Assembly (NCBI GenBank): GCA_036346395.1 | Contig: CM070604.1 | Coordinates: forward strand, 40,699,662 to 40,763,661 | Origin: Hsuehochloa calcarea | Lineage: Eukaryota; Streptophyta; Magnoliopsida; Poales; Poaceae | Reading direction: 5' to 3' | Length of the DNA: 64,000 bases | Shown: positions 34,123 through 47,124 of the stretch, piece after piece | How the letters are laid out: the number at the start of each line of letters is the position of its first letter | Numbering within the stretch: position 1 is the first letter of the stretch | Translations under genes and position numbers: made by a program | Notes under the pieces: generated by a model | What the model saw: the letters and a program-made list of their open reading frames with translations, nothing else | What the model was told of the DNA's origin: nothing | Database searches by the model: none

Positions 34123-34989
34123 TGTCGACGATCAAATCACCGATCTTACGAAATGGAATGAGGAAAATGGCCAAGAATTCTTGGAGAAGAATAGAGTTGC
34201 TCTTTATTGCAATGAGCTGGTTTTTACAGGGATGCCTTTGGCAAGGGAACAGACTAGTCCTAATTACACTGAGTATATTGCTTGGAGAAAGTGAGTTATC
34301 TATAGTGATCTTAATCACTTGGCTTCTCCTTTGTCTTACTTGTTGTGCTTCGGTTGTTCACTTTTTCTTCTCCTCTGTTGTTCGTCGTCCACCCTTAAAT
34401 ACTAATAAAGAGACACCAATTATTCCTGAAGACGACACCTTATTAGAAACGACGCGTCTGGTCGGGGAGGCAATTGTTGTCAGTTGAAGAACACCTGATC
34501 ACCAGTTTGTGTCAGTGGGAAGAACCGGGCTTGCAGATGCGTTCGTACATTCCAAAATAGTCGGAACGACTGATTCCTCTAGGAGTGCTAATGATGTAGA
34601 CGGTGAATCTTCTTCCATCTGATCGATCTCACCGATCTAAGCGAGTGGAGACCACGCAGATTAGATTTCGTCGGAGATACATTCTTGTGTCCGTAGGGAC
34701 AAAAGGTCCGAGGACGTGGGTTCCAATGGAAATGTATTGTCCCCATCAGGCATACACACGAGTACCGATTTGTCTGAGCTTTCGTCCTTGTTCCTCCCAA
34801 AAGACGTATCATTAATTAAATTAGGACATTTACTTGCAGTAGACTTGACCTCGTCTCCAACGAATGGGTTCTCCAACGAATGGGCAGACACATTGGGGGA
34901 GTGTGATTAATGTTCTACCGTAAGGAATCGAGATACCTTTCAGAAGACTTTAAGTTTTTTTTTTGTTTTTTTATAAAGAAGACCAGAAA

Positions 34990-35650
34990 TTGGAACTTTG
35001 AATCGTCACTCATTTCCTCTTTATCTTCTTGCCACAAAACCAATAATATTAGATCTCATATCCAACTGGCCATCTTCTGAGTTGAACGATAAGACGCTTG
35101 GGGCTATGGAGAAGAGTGGAATGCTTCCCAACAAGACCTTATCTCTTGGAGATCGGCGGTCGGGGAGCACATTCTCAACGGCAACGAGGGAGAAATCCAT
35201 GTTTTCTCGCATATGTCGAGTGTGGGTTTAAATTACCAACGCACCGTTCATCCCCAAGTTCTAGAATATTATGGAATTGAGATGGTAAATTTCGCTCTCA
35301 ATTCGGTCACCTATCTTAATATTGTCATCTACCTCTACGAAACATATCTGGGAATTCCGCCAGATCTGGCGGTCCTTAGATATTTCTACAAGATGACGAA
35401 GTCGGGGAAATCGACGGCGTCGCCCGGGGAGTGCGCTCTACGCCTCCATGATCAGAAAGCTAAGGAGTACATTCGCATGTATTCCAAGTCGTTATTGTCG
35501 TCATGGAAGAAATACTGGTTCTACATGACGCTCAGCAAGGAAGACAACCTCTGCTTCATCGGTCAGGTAGCTGTAACACCTCAGCCCAATATTGAGCCTG
35601 GAGTGCCACTAAACTACTCTAACCATTTAATTTACATCAATTTACTATAA
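34990..35650 (+). pseudogene. Fragment of gypsy-type transposon ORF, copy B
   Basis: Same blocks as copy A: EEWN-like lead, FKLPTHR (35,230), YYGIEMVNFALNSVTYLNIV, YLYETYLGIPPDLAVLRYF, GECALRLHDQKAKEYIRMYS and SSWKKYWFYMTLS. A 145-codon open frame (35,213-35,650) spans the best part. Upstream stops and frame changes remain. After the frame the text turns into TGTAACACC...-type non-coding DNA, as in copy A. Confidence 0.6.
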
Positions 35651-35924
35651 AATTACAGCAAACATATCAATGATAAAATATGTTCACGGGTCACAATAAC
35701 ACAAGCATAATAACATGACAATCATAGATAATTTAATCCTAGGAGCATAGCAAGGTAATAAACCAAGATTAACGCAAACCAAACATCTCAGGTTATTCAA
35801 TACCATCATGTCCTAGATATCTCTCCTCCCCATTTCTTGTCTCTCTTGCGTTCTCCATTCTTTTCCTCTACGCTACCTTGCTCCACCAGCAGAAGCATGC
35901 TGCCCTGCTCCCATGACTTCCTCC

Positions 35925-35926
<2 letters not shown>

Positions 35927-35960
<34 letters not shown>
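35927..35960 (+). repeat. (TC)n microsatellite, about 17 units
   Basis: An uninterrupted CT/TC dinucleotide run within a pyrimidine-rich segment, probably a rapidly varying locus. Confidence 0.95.
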
Positions 35961-35964
<4 letters not shown>

Positions 35965-36614
35965 TATTTTCTCTATTTTTCTTGCTCTGGCCGAATACCT
36001 TTGGCCATCCATTTCTTCTTCCTCCCCGTGCCTTATCTACTCTCCTCTATTTCCTCTTCTTCTCCCAAAATCCTCCACCTAGGTGTCAGTTCCGACGGCG
36101 CCTATGCACTCGTGTGCCTCGGCATCGCCGCTAGGTTGCCGCGAGCTGCCGACCTCCATTTGTCACTGCCCGCGCTCGGCCTCCCGTGCCCACGCCACCA
36201 CCGGGCAGCTGCACTAGCTCGGCGAAGCCTGCGCCGCGCACCAGCTGCAACATCCAAGAGGCTATCCTCTGTTTGTTTCTGATTCTGATGTTGCGACTGT
36301 TGAAAAAAAATATTGTATCCTGTTTTTTTATATGTTTCGACCCATTGAAAAAAATATTACGACCATCGAAAAAAATATCGCATCATGTTTTTTAATATGT
36401 TGCATCACGTTCTTCATTTTTGTTGACCGTGATGTTGCAAGATGAGTTTTTTAACACGTCATTTTTTTCAAATGTTTGTGTTTGATTCTGATCTTTTTTT
36501 TTAAAAAAAAAAATATTGTATATGAATTTTTGATATGTTACAATAAGTAAAAAATAATATTTTGGTTGTGCGGAGAGAACGTAAGATGCTAGCATCTCGA
36601 ACCGTACTAAATTT
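35961..36614. other. GC segment then A/T homopolymer-rich DNA, no gene
   Basis: 36,080-36,250 is GC-rich; 36,295-36,560 contains recurring GAAAAAAATATT / GTTGCA words with poly-A and poly-T runs. The latter looks like a degraded short tandem array. No frame supported. Confidence 0.4.
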
Positions 36615-36780
36615 GGACTCGTACTTGCAGTAGACTTGACCTCGTCTCCAACGAATGGGCAGACGCATTGGCGGTGTGTGATTAATGTTCTACCGTAAGG
36701 AATCGAAATACCTTTGAGAAGACTTTAAGTCTTTTTTTTTATATATGAAGACCTGAAATTGGAACTTTGAATTGTCTAAT
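36615..36780. repeat. Third partial copy of the composite block
   Basis: From CTTGCAGTAGACTTGACCTC to GAAATTGGAACTTTGAAT this matches 31,430-31,592 and 34,835-35,005 with few changes. Only about 165 bp is present. Confidence 0.8.
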
Positions 36781-37800
36781 TGTAGTAACACATGCATGGA
36801 AAAAGAACCTGTGGACGCCGTTCTGGTTCGTGGATTTGAGCGATGTGGGCATCGAATCGGACAAGATTATTGTCATCCGACTCTGATAAATCTTCTTGCC
36901 TAAGGATGCTCTGCGAAGCAGCGAAAGTGGGCACTACCAGCCGGCGGCGTGCAATTGTACGTTGGAAGCCGAAACCAGCAGAGCAGGCGCTTGAAGACAA
37001 GATTCCAGCACAAGCTTTCACAGAAAAGATTGGGGCAAGTCACAAAGGTAAATTGTGACTTGTGATTTCAAGTTCATTCCACAGAGCAACTACACATGAT
37101 GCCGAAATGCAGCAGCCCCATCGACCACCAAACGGAAGCTTCATCTCTGAACATTCGGTAACTTTCAGTTTTATGTACAAGTACGAAAAATTCCCACTGA
37201 AGATAGGCATGTATATAACAGCATAACCAACTGTACAACCGCCGTTGAAACCAGCTATGAAGGTATGCGGGCAACAGTATATACCGCAACTGATTTATCG
37301 TCGAAGTTAACAAGGTGAAATTTGCCCTGCAAAGGGGTGAAACAGATGGATTCCAATGGATTACACCAGAGCGACGAGGACCTGTGAGGGCTGCAGAAAT
37401 TGATCATGTGTACCCATGCAACAGCAATAGTATCGCATCACATATACGGGGTTTAGCAGGAACAAAATACCTGACATAATGAACTGATGTTCTTCTACCT
37501 GCCTTTCTCGCCGTGAGCTGACAGCGCTCTGCTACTTTTCTCGCCGTGAGCTGACAGCGCTCTGCTACTCAAGTGACAGTGCAGCTAGCATCAACACCTG
37601 GACTGGGAAATTTCTTGTTTGCTCCACAATGTGCTGCTGAATTTTTCAACGCCACATTTACTGCACAGTACCGTCAAAGAAGCTTTAGTGACTGAAAAAG
37701 ATAGATGTAACTTGCAATACTCCATTAGAACAAAGTTTTCAAGCAGCATACTCAGGGTGGGATCATTTCGCCCTGCAGAACTACACTTGTTGCTGGACAC
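36781..37800. other. Unassigned sequence left of LINE
   Basis: A 71-codon plus frame (36,843-37,058) with TTSRRRAIVRWKPKPAEQAL looks coding-like but matches no family I recognise. It could be a fragment of a transposon gene. The rest shows no frame or domain. Confidence 0.35.
37504..37569 (+). repeat. 33-bp tandem duplication
   Basis: TTTCTCGCCGTGAGCTGACA followed by GCGCTCTGCTACT occurs twice head to tail (37,504-37,536 and 37,537-37,569) without change. Confidence 0.92.
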
Positions 37801-37858
37801 TCTTTATTATTTTTTTTCAAGAAAGTGCAAAAGCTTTGAAGCTTTGCACGACATTCTA

Positions 37859-40800
37859 TTAAGAGTTCGCAAAAGATACAGAATTCGAAATACAGCCCGC
37901 GGGGCAAGATGGGAAAAAAGTACGCGGCTCTACATGAGTACCGGCCACCAAGCGCCATTGGCGATGCTCGTCTTGAATATACTGGAGAAGCTGCTCAGTA
38001 GATGCATACTCATTATTGAAGATCCTTTGATTGCGCTCCTTTGAGATCGCCCAGGAGATGAGGATGACACAAGAATCAATCTCCTTTCTTTGCAGCTTGG
38101 ACACCGACTTCCGAGCGGCAAGCCAGTAGTCTTGCAAGGTTGTCTGGCCGACTGGAATGGCGCAAGGCAAGCCAACACGAATTAAGGACCTCGCCCAAAC
38201 TTGCGCCGTCGTCGCACATCCTACTAGAAGATGGTCTATTGTCTCCTCCTGATGACCATAGAAGACACAGATGCCTTGATTTGGCAACCCTCTGCGTTGA
38301 AGTCGGTCGGCCATCCAACAGCGTCGATGGATTGCTAACCAAATGAAGATTTTGCACTTAAGAGGAGCCTGAGATTTCCGGATGGCCTCCGCGCACGAGC
38401 ACGCGATGATCTTGCAAAGAAAGCCCTGTACGTCGACTTGGACGAATACGACTGGACGGTTCGCAACGCCAAAGAACCGAATCAACAACACCCTGGACGA
38501 GCTGGGTCGATAACAGCTTATTCCAAAGCCGGATGAATTCCACGACACTTCGAGCATCTGGCTGGCCCGATATGTCCAAAATCCATGCGTGATTTGTAAG
38601 GGCTTGAGCTAGTGTCCTTTTCCTTTTGATCGATTGCTTAATCAATTTGTCGATTGACGGTGCCGGACTGAGTATTGTGCGACTGTCGAGACACTGGTCC
38701 TCCCAGAACAGGAATTTTGTCGTTCCCGACTGTGACCGAAATAGAAGCATTGAACATGGCTTCCCCGCCCGACTGGTCTACGTGCGGAGCCGGCCCCATG
38801 GCCATGCTGACCAAGTCCTTTCCATCCAATGCCATCTGATGCGCAATGCTCGCCCTAACATTACCAAATTATGAATGCCAAGCCCCCCTAGGTGTATGGG
38901 ACGACAGACTATGGACCAAGCCACAAGGCAGTTTCCTCCCGCCACACTATGAGAACCTTTCCAAAGGAAAGCTCACCGAATTTTGTAAATTTCTTTAACG
39001 ACCAAGAGAGGTGGGTCGAGTGCCATGAAGCTATAAACTGGTATGGCTGACAGCACCGCCTTGACCAGAACTAGCCGTCCCCCTTGCTAGAGTATGTCGC
39101 CCTGCCATGCTTGAAGTCGGTTGGCGACCTTGTCTAGAAGAGGCTGGAAATCTGCTCTTGATGGCTTTCGAGAGTGAGAGGCAAGCCAAGATATTTGTAG
39201 GGGAGAGATGCAATGTTTCAATTTAGATTGTCTGTAATGAGATGAATATCTTGGTTGCTGCAATGGATTGGTGAGAACGAGCTCTTGGCCATGTTGGTTC
39301 GTAGACCCGATCGATGCTTCGCCAAAGAGTAGTAGAATTTCTTTGATGCCAAGCAGGTCTGCCTGAACCGGAGTGAGAAACACCGCCGCATCGTCTGCAT
39401 AAAGCGATAGGCGATGAGGTATTCCTTGGCGACCTCCGATTGGATGGAGCAAGGCTGCAATCTCTGCTGTGAGGAACAGGTTATTAGGAACGTCCATGGC
39501 AATGATGAACAACATCAGATATAATGGATCTCCCTGACGAAGACCGCAACCATGCCAAATCGGCTTCCCCGCGTGACCATTAACTAACACTCTTGTAGAC
39601 GAGGTCCTAAGCATGATGCTGATCCAAGAGCACCACTTTAAGCCAAGACCTTTGTGTCGAAGAATGTCCAGGAGAAAAGACCAGTACACAGAGTCAAAAG
39701 CTTGGGCGATGTCAAGTTTGAGCAGCAAGGTCGGCTTGTTTTGTTGGTGTAGCCGACGGGCTGAATGCCTGACCAGGAAGAAAGCAGATTGATTTGGAGA
39801 TACTTACTTTGGCAGTTCCGATGCGAGCCTTCAGGGCAAGGACTGTGGAGAAAATTTTGGCAAAGCTATGAAGAAGACTGATAAGCCAGTAGTCAAACTA
39901 GTCATAGACCTCCTGAGCAGATTGTTTCTTTGGTATCAGAGTTAGCGGCGCCCGGTTGAGCAATTTAAAATTCTCCCCTGCTAAGAGAGCAAGGGCTTGT
40001 AAGGCAGCCATGATACCTTGCTTGATGTCCCAACAAAGCTGATAGAAGAGTGCACTTAAACCATCCGGGCCTGGTGCCTTCTCGGGGGGCTTTTCAGAGA
40101 AACCGGCTTCTACATTCCAAAGGTCGTGAGACGAAACATTGAGGAATTGCAGATCCAGAGAATGGGCATGGTCAGTCGGCTTGCCAAGAAACTTGGCGAA
40201 GTGGTCATGGAAGGCCTCTTCTAAGTTCTAACCCCTCCTGAGTGTGGACCTAGGAGCCAGCAACCCTGACACCCGCGATGAAGTTTCAGCGCCAACGATG
40301 ATTCGCATGTAGGTGGAGGAAGCGCGTGTTCGCATCCCCTTCCCGCAGGCCGCAGCCACCTAATGCGCGACCTCTGTCGAGCGATCGTCCACTCGAAGGG
40401 GCAAAGCCCTAGCAATTTCTTTTTGAGCCCAAACCTGAACCAGCACTCCCAAGGAGAAAGGAGCCTGGTTTCCTCAGCCAAATCAAAACGATATAGCAGT
40501 TCCTTTGCCATCCGGATTTGTTGGTGCACGCTGCCGCACTAGCGCTGACTCCATCTTTGCAAGGCGCCTGCTGTCGATGCGAGGATAGTATATGAAGACG
40601 ACGCAAAGGGTCTGCCCGCATGTTGTCACATTTCCAAGCCACGGATACTGCTTCTTGGAACCCTTCGACCTTAGTCCAGAAGGACTCGAACCGGAAGCGT
40701 TTTGAGGTCCCCAACAAGGAGGTCGTGGATAACAAAAGAGGGCAGTGGTCGGATGCCGTGGAAGGGAGTGCCCGAAGTAAACAGCCTGGGGAAAGCAAAT

Positions 40801-41250
40801 CCCACTCTGGAGAAACAAAGGCTCAGTCTATGCGTTCCAGGGTTGGTCTCTCTCTAGCATTCGTCCAGGTGAAAGCTCTACCATGGAGGTGAATCTCCTT
40901 CAGTGCTAGGTCATCTAACACCCTTCGAAAACTGCCCATTCAACGTTTGTTTAGACGGTTGTTGTTTTTAACGCTGGCTTGTAGGATGAGGTTGAAATCT
41001 CCAATAATCATCCACGGGCCTAAAAGATGGCTTCGTAAGTCACGAAGTTCCTGGAAGAACGCCGGTTTGTGGACATCCTCCGAGGGTCCATAAACTACCG
41101 ATAGCCAGGAGGAAGAATCGTCAGGAAGATCGACCTTGGCTGTTATGGAATGGTTTCCTATCCTGAACTCTGAGCAAGCGACCCTGCTAGTGTTCCATGC
41201 AAATAGGATGCCACCTCTAGATTGGAGCGAACCGAGTAATTAACCCGAGA
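37859..41250 (-). pseudogene. LINE ORF2: endonuclease, RT, zf-RVT
   Basis: The endonuclease region (about 41,200-40,700) contains PWMIIGDFNLI and ASDHCPLLLS, the DFN and SDH signatures of APE-type LINE nucleases. RT follows: APGPDGLSALFY (about 40,070), LIPKK, LLKLDIAQAFDSVYW, GLRQGDPLYLMLF and the catalytic LSLYADDAAVF (near 39,400). The zf-RVT block CKIFIWLAIHRRCWMADRL...ETIDHLLVGC lies near 38,350-38,220. Such a protein nicks DNA and primes reverse transcription from the nick. Frames are broken at more than five points. Confidence 0.88.
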
Positions 41251-41907
41251 CAGGTGGCTACCAGGGGTGGGGGAGTCAAGACGGCCATTGCGTTGCCTGC
41301 AGTGTCTTGAGGCGGATCCTCCGGGATTGAAGGTCGGAATAGCGATGCTAGGGCTGCAATGTGCTCCTGCGAGAGCTGAGTGTCGAAGAGGTTCTTAAAC
41401 CTTGTGAGTGTTGTCTGATCGTCTAAGTCGTTGCCATGCTTGAGGCCGAGATGCTCCGCTAAAAGAAGCTGTGTGTGTTGATCTGCCGAGAGTCTTTTGC
41501 GGCGCGCTACGTCCGGGGGAAAGGCCGACTGCTGATTGGAACTGTTCAGCTGAACATCTGGTAGGGGTAACAATGGCTCGTTCCGAGCACCTTTAGCCCA
41601 ACGCGAGTAGGTTATCAGCTCATTTTCGACGGCCGAGGAATGGATGGGTGGAGGGCGGGATTCGCCATCCAGCTCAGCCGCGAAAGCCGGGTGGGCGGTA
41701 GACATTGGGTAGCCGGGTGGGCCGAATGCGGGGCACCGTCGGACAAACTGGGTCGGTCTCCGATAGAGATGCATGTTTGCAAGGCGCCTCTTGGGAGTGC
41801 AAGGCGAGGGGCTTGTGATTGCTAGGGACGGACTTACTGGCTCCCCCTTTCCCGTAAGCGGTCTGACGCAGCTGCTGAGAGGCCCTGTCAGTCGCGGGAC
41901 CGGCGGT

Positions 41908-43579
41908 TGTTGAATAATTTTTAATGCTATTTAAGTTTTCGTTTTAATTTGTACGGCTGAATTGATAGTCATAAATATTGATGATGCTAATTGTCTAAAG
42001 GTGAGAAGGTGAAAAGATAGCTATAGGTGCATATATTGCTTAAGTTACTTGCTTGTATGTAAGTTACTTGTTATTTACTAGTATAAATAAGAGAATAAAA
42101 GGAAAAGTTGTGTAGTAGTTTTTGGCAGCATCAAAAATACTATTGTCTTGCGTGTTCTTCTTCTTCACTCTGTGTTCCAGAGTGTTCGTGTGCGTGTCCA
42201 GGCGTTCTCTACAGGAGCAGTTCTAACAATTGGTATCCGAGCGAAATTCAATGTGAGGAGAGTGCTCACCCAGTGGCGCCGGCGGCAGGGCATGACGTCG
42301 TCTCCACCGCGCAAGGCGCGGTGGCCGCAAGGGCGACGAACGTCACGGTCGAGTGCGGGTGCGTGCAAGCGGGCACAAAGACAAAGCACAGCAGCGCGGT
42401 GTGCGCAGATCGCGGCGTGCAGACAACGGCGGCCCGATCGTTTGCGGCGCGGGTGTGCACGTGAGGCGCATAGCAACGCAGGCGCGCGGGATAGCAGGCA
42501 TACAAGGGTGTGCGCGTGCAAGGGCGGTGGCGGTCGCGCGCCGCAAAGGTGTCTTGGCGTACATAAGCGGCAGCGCGGCCGGCATCTGACATGGAGCATG
42601 CGGCTCCGTGGTAAGGAGAGCCAGAGCATTTGAGCGGAGGTGCACAGATGCCGGTGATGAGCCGGCTGCAGCACCATGCGCTCAGGAACATGACGACGAA
42701 GGTCCGCACGCCCAGAGCGGTGTGCTAGAATCGTACGTAACGTGTGCACCAGCGACGGCGGACGTGGATGACGAACCGATGCTAATCTGAAGCTCAGTTG
42801 GAACTAATCTTGTTGTCTACGTGTTCATCATGTTTATTTATATTGCATGATTTTGTTGCCGTATAGAGTCATAGTAGTGGGCTAAGTCCAAGAGAGTTAC
42901 ATGTGTGGCGTTATGGCGTAGTGGACGGATTGGCAATGAAGTGAGCGGATCGACAGTCAAGTGAAGCCAGCAGTTGTGTGCACATGCATGTGTTATTGGA
43001 TCAATCATGTGTTAGTGGTTAGTGCATGTAGCTATGAGGACGTAAGCATGTACACATTGCCGAGCGTGAGACCAGCTCTAGATGTGTTTGAGTTAGTTGA
43101 GAAGGTATGCATCTGAGATGAGTTGGTCCTCCTTCAAAGTAGATGCATGTATCCATCTAGATGAGATAATGCATGGCTTGAGTTAGCCTTCTACGTATGG
43201 CAAGAGGTTGCGGGCGATCCGCAACGGTCAGTCGGCACATTAAGGATTAGGGAGTGTTTGTTGATAATCCTTAATGTTGTTTAATTTCAGTTTTGATTTG
43301 TATGGATGAATTGGTGGTCATAAACATTGATGACGCTAATTGCCTGAAGGTGGGAAGGTGGAAAGGTGGCTGTAGATGTATGTAGTGGTTAAGTTACTTG
43401 TTTGCATGTAGGTTACTTGTTATTTGCTAGTATAAATAAGGGAATAAAAGGAAAAGTTGTGTAGTAGTTTTGGACAGCACCAAAAATATTTGTGTCTTGC
43501 ATGTTCTTCTTCTTTTCTCTGTGTTCTAGAGTGTTCGTATGCGTGCGTCCAGACGTTCTCTCCGGGAACAATTCTAACA
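41908..43579 (+). mobile_element. Non-autonomous LTR element 1 (TR-GAG/TRIM-like)
   Basis: LTRs of 321 bp each (41,908-42,228 and 43,259-43,579), TGTTG...TCTAACA, with target duplication GCGGT/ACGGT (one mismatch). The primer site TGGTATCCGAGC at 42,231 resembles the initiator Met site. The interior is only 1.03 kb and holds no pol. Near 42,760 a plus frame ends VDDEPMLI-stop, matching the acidic gag tail of the two neighbouring elements, so a gag was probably present and mostly lost. It sits inside LINE ORF1. Confidence 0.85.
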
Positions 43580-43584
43580 ACGGT

Positions 43585-45096
43585 GAAATGGGCTGGAGCT
43601 TCCAGAAGGATGCCAGAGAGGTCCAGGCCTACCTCTTCCCAGGTCCCCCTCTTCCTGACCTCCAACGAGATGCAAGCTGCCGTCGACGACACCGGGCCAG
43701 GTATGGAAGAAGTGCCAGCGTGGCCCAGAATCATCGGAGCCACTATCCGGAGAGACCGTCGAAACCAGAGTCGTCGCTTGATGGTGCAAAGGGAAATCCT
43801 AGTTCGCTTGACGAAGAGAAGTTCTCTACATGGTGGACATGAATGATAACATTGTAGCTCAAGGCCACCCTTAGCTTCCTGGAACTAGATGATTTGGAAA
43901 AAAAACTTGCACCCTGTGGTCCAGGAAAGAACCATCCGGGAGGTAGTCTGGCTCTGTAATGATCACCGTTTTTTCTTTAGGGATCGCACGGGATTGAGGG
44001 ACCACACCACCATGTGGAAGGCCGACAGGTCTGCGCTCGACATCGAAGCTTCGTCAAAGGTTTCGATTCGGCAGGAGGAAGCAAGAATGGAAGATACGGC
44101 CGCCAGGCTCCAGGCATGGATTGGCAGCCCTTCCAGGCTTAAGGAAACCCAGAAACAGAGAGGTTAGGCCACTGATGCAACAGGAGGATGAAACGGTTCG
44201 TCCTGATATGGCCGCCGTGGAGAATGTGGTCTTTCGTTGAATGGCTATCGAACACGACCAGAAAGTTTTTTGAGAAGTAGGGGTGCACCGAGAAGCTTGT
44301 CTGAAGCACTCCCCTCCCCTCCTGGATTGCTTGTGTTACCTCTTGGATTGACACTGCCGGTCTCATACCCCCGACAAGACGATGAGGGCTCTTTCCAAGC
44401 ATCTCTCCATGTCGCGCATGCCAGGCGATAACAGGATGACACAGACTTCTCTACCGGGGCGATGGAAGGAGTTTCCAGGAGGGAATTCGTCATCAAAGTC
44501 CCCATATAGCAGCGGAAGGAGACCCCTCACCCCCCGAGGGTAAGCCGAGGGGGAACCATGCGGGTGAAGAGGTCGAAGTGAGGACGCACAAGGGTGCGCC
44601 TCCTCGGGCGCTAACTGTCGGCGTTGGGGCCGGGGTGAGCAGCCTAAGCCGGTGCTGACAACCGGCGGTGAGCCGCTAAGAGTGCGGTTACCCACCCTCG
44701 GGCGTGACCACAGTCGTTCCCGCAGGTCGCCGACGGGCGGCGAATGTCTAGTGATGAAGTTGGGGCTTAGCGGTCTTTTTGCAGAGAGCGGACTTGTAGA
44801 CCCACTTCCTTGCAATAGAAGCACTGGGTAGGGTTCCTGCAAGCCGCTACTATGTGATCTCCAGTGAAACAGTTGAAGTAGCGGCCGATGAGGTCGCGTG
44901 GAACTGGGACCGACGCGGGAACCAGCCGCTGGCCTGCTTGAGACCTTCGACGCCAAGGGCGCCGTCGGCGAACCTCTTGCCAGGGGGTAGCCTCCGGCGA
45001 TTGGGCAGCATCGAATGACTGAGCAGGCGAAGGTGCGTAGGTGTTGGCCTAGAGAAGCCCACCGTTGAGGAACCTGATAGCTTTACCCCTAGCCTC
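43585..45096 (-). pseudogene. LINE ORF1 (DUF4283-like, zinc knuckle)
   Basis: Broken minus frames contain a knuckle-like region with paired cysteines (CFYCKEVG and an upstream FNCFTGDHIVAACRNP, about 44,800-44,880). They also contain a DUF4283-like block FSVHPYFSKNFLVVFDSHS (about 44,240-44,300) with FILLLHQW after it. ORF1 of plant L1-like elements binds element RNA. It continues left of the LTR insertion at 41,905 and right of the one at 47,125. Confidence 0.6.
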
Positions 45097-45101
45097 AGGG
45101 G

Positions 45102-47119
45102 TGTTGGACTTAATCTTGACAGTTTCATGTTCTAGTAGTAATGCATTGTATTATGCATTAATTGAGTTAGTGGGTAGCATGGAGTTGGTGGCTTACCTGC
45201 ATTGAGTTAGTGGGCAACATTGAGTTATAATGTTTGCATGACGTGAGTTTAGGGAATGAAGCCACCACCAGCCGGGTGTGCCTATTTAAGAACTAGTAAT
45301 CTTTGTCTTCAGAGGTAAGAAAGAAATACAAGAAAATTGCCCCACTGTGGTGTTCTTCCCGTGTGTGTTAATCGTTGAGTTTGGCGTTTGATCTTGGGGG
45401 GTCCAGAGTTTTTATCCAACATTTGGTATCAGAGCCGGTGTTGTGATGGTGAGGATGGCGAGGTCGTTGTCTCCGTTGACGTCAAGGCGTGTCGCTGGTA
45501 GCCTAGAGGAGGTGGCCAGCGGCTGCATGCATGTGGCTAGCGGCAGCGAGCAGGTGGCTCGCGGTAGGCCGTTAGCGCGAGTCGAGAAGGAGGAGAGCGT
45601 CACGCTCTAGTACTCGTTGTTGACTAGTAGCAACTATGTTGCATGGTCAATGAAGATGCAAGTGTACATGGAGGCGCAAGGAGTGTGAGATGCCGTTGAA
45701 GAAGACGACGTCAAGAGACGCTATGATAAGAAGGCACTTGCGGCCATCTACCATGGTGTGAGCGAGAAGACCCTTCTTGCTCTCAACGGCAAGAGGACAG
45801 CGAAGGAGGCATGGGCAACTCTCAAGTCCATGTACGTTGGAGTTGAGCGTGTGACAAGGGCTAAGCTTCAAACCGCCAAGAAAGAATTTGACAACCTTCA
45901 TATGCGCAAAGGTGAGTCAATCGATGCATTTGCTATGAGGGTCACCCTCGCTCTCAGCAAGATACGAACGCTGGGAGAGAGGGTTGAAGACTCTTGTGTG
46001 GTGGATAAGGTGCTTCGGCTCTTGACACCGAAGTTTCTGCCGATCGTTTGCACTCTCGAGAACCTTAAGGACTTGGATGTGATGTCGGCCGAAGAAATGT
46101 TCGGGCGGCTAAAGGCGTTCGAGGAGCGTCACATGGTTAGTGAGGAGGAAGGTGAGCATCTGCTGCTCACCCGCGCCCAATGGGAGTCCAAGGTCAAGAA
46201 CAAGGAAGGCGGCTTCGGCTCCGGCAAGAATCACAGATTCAACAAGGCTAAAGTAAGATGCTACAACTGCAACGACTGTGGGCATTTTGCTTCCGAATGC
46301 CATAAGAAGGAGGAACAGACGCATCTCATGGAGGCGGATGCCGACGATGAACCGACACTGCTGTGAAGCCAGCTTGTTTAGGGAGATATACTATTAGGAA
46401 TAATCAAGCTGTGCTGTTAGTGTGTGTGTTACATGTGTGAGTGCGTGTGTTGCATGTGTGCATTAGTGTTTGTGCACATAGGAGGTGTGTTACATACATG
46501 CGTATATTTGTGTCTTGGTTATGCATGTAGGTGAGTCAGTGCATGATGCATGTGTGTGCGTATGAGTTCTTGTTGGGGTGTCTAAGTTCTTATGTGTGTA
46601 AGCTCTAGTGAGAGTCTCCGTCACTGTCTAGTTGTGTTACCAACGAAAGACAATCAGAGCTGAGGTAGAAGAAAAAGACGTCAGCAAGTTGTGTCACCAG
46701 CGGCATGGTCAGCAAGAAAAAGGCAAAACTCCTTGGAGATGCGTCAGGAGATCAGACTTCGGCTTGTGAAGTAAGTGATGTCAAGATTAGCGGTAAAATT
46801 GTTGGACTTAATCTTGACAGTTTCATGTTGTAGTGATAATGCAGTGTATTATGCATTAATTGAGTTAGTGGGTAGCATGGAGTTGGTGGCCTACGTGCAT
46901 TGAGTTAGTGGGCAGCATTGAGTTATAATGTTTGCATGGCGTGAGTTTAGGGAATGAAGCCACCACCAGCCAAGTCTGCCTATTTAAGAACATGTAATCT
47001 TTGTCTTCAAAGGTAACAAAGAAATACAAAAAAATTACCCCACTGTGGTGTTCTTTCCGTGTGTGTTCATCGTCGAATTTAGCGTTTAATCTTAGACGGT
47101 CCAGAGTTTTTATCCAACA
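45102..47119 (+). mobile_element. Non-autonomous LTR element 2 (TR-GAG)
   Basis: LTRs 45,102-45,421 and 46,800-47,119, each 320 bp, TGTTGGAC...ATCCAACA, with a perfect AGGGG target duplication (45,097-45,101 and 47,120-47,124). Primer site TGGTATCAGAGC at 45,424. The only gene is a gag; there is no protease, integrase or RT. Such elements must borrow pol functions. It disrupts the same LINE as element 1. Confidence 0.92.
45446..46366 (+). pseudogene. Gag of TR-GAG element 2
   Basis: A 307-codon frame from ATG 45,446 with two in-frame stops (TAG at 45,608, TGA at 45,686). The UBN2-type gag core contains SNYVAWSMKMQVYMEAQGV, KEAWATLKSMYVG and RKGESIDAFAMRVT. A DUF-like linker is followed by the knuckle CYNCNDCGHFASEC near 46,260 and an acidic end DADDEPTLL. 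From 45,758 the frame is open. The second stop stands at the Trp position of the conserved GVWDA phrase, a single-base change, so the loss may be recent. Confidence 0.85.
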
Positions 47120-47124
47120 AGGGG

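Larger units (their letters stand above)
33412..35820. repeat. Duplicated composite block, copy B
   Basis: Homologous to copy A (29,415-32,410) in two parts. In addition 34,515-34,650 repeats 33,765-33,895 (from AAGAACCGGGCTTGCAGATG to GATCTAAGCGAGTGGAGA), a local duplication absent from copy A. Homology to A ends at the phrase TCATGTCCTAGATAT (35,805-35,820). Confidence 0.8.

Noticed and set aside
35837..36134. Ser/Leu-rich plus-strand frames
   Set aside because: They arise from the (TC)n microsatellite and flanking pyrimidine-rich DNA.
42108..42790. Frames of up to 194 codons inside LTR element 1
   Set aside because: GC-driven and Cys/Arg-rich; only the last residues resemble a gag tail, so no protein is called beyond that.
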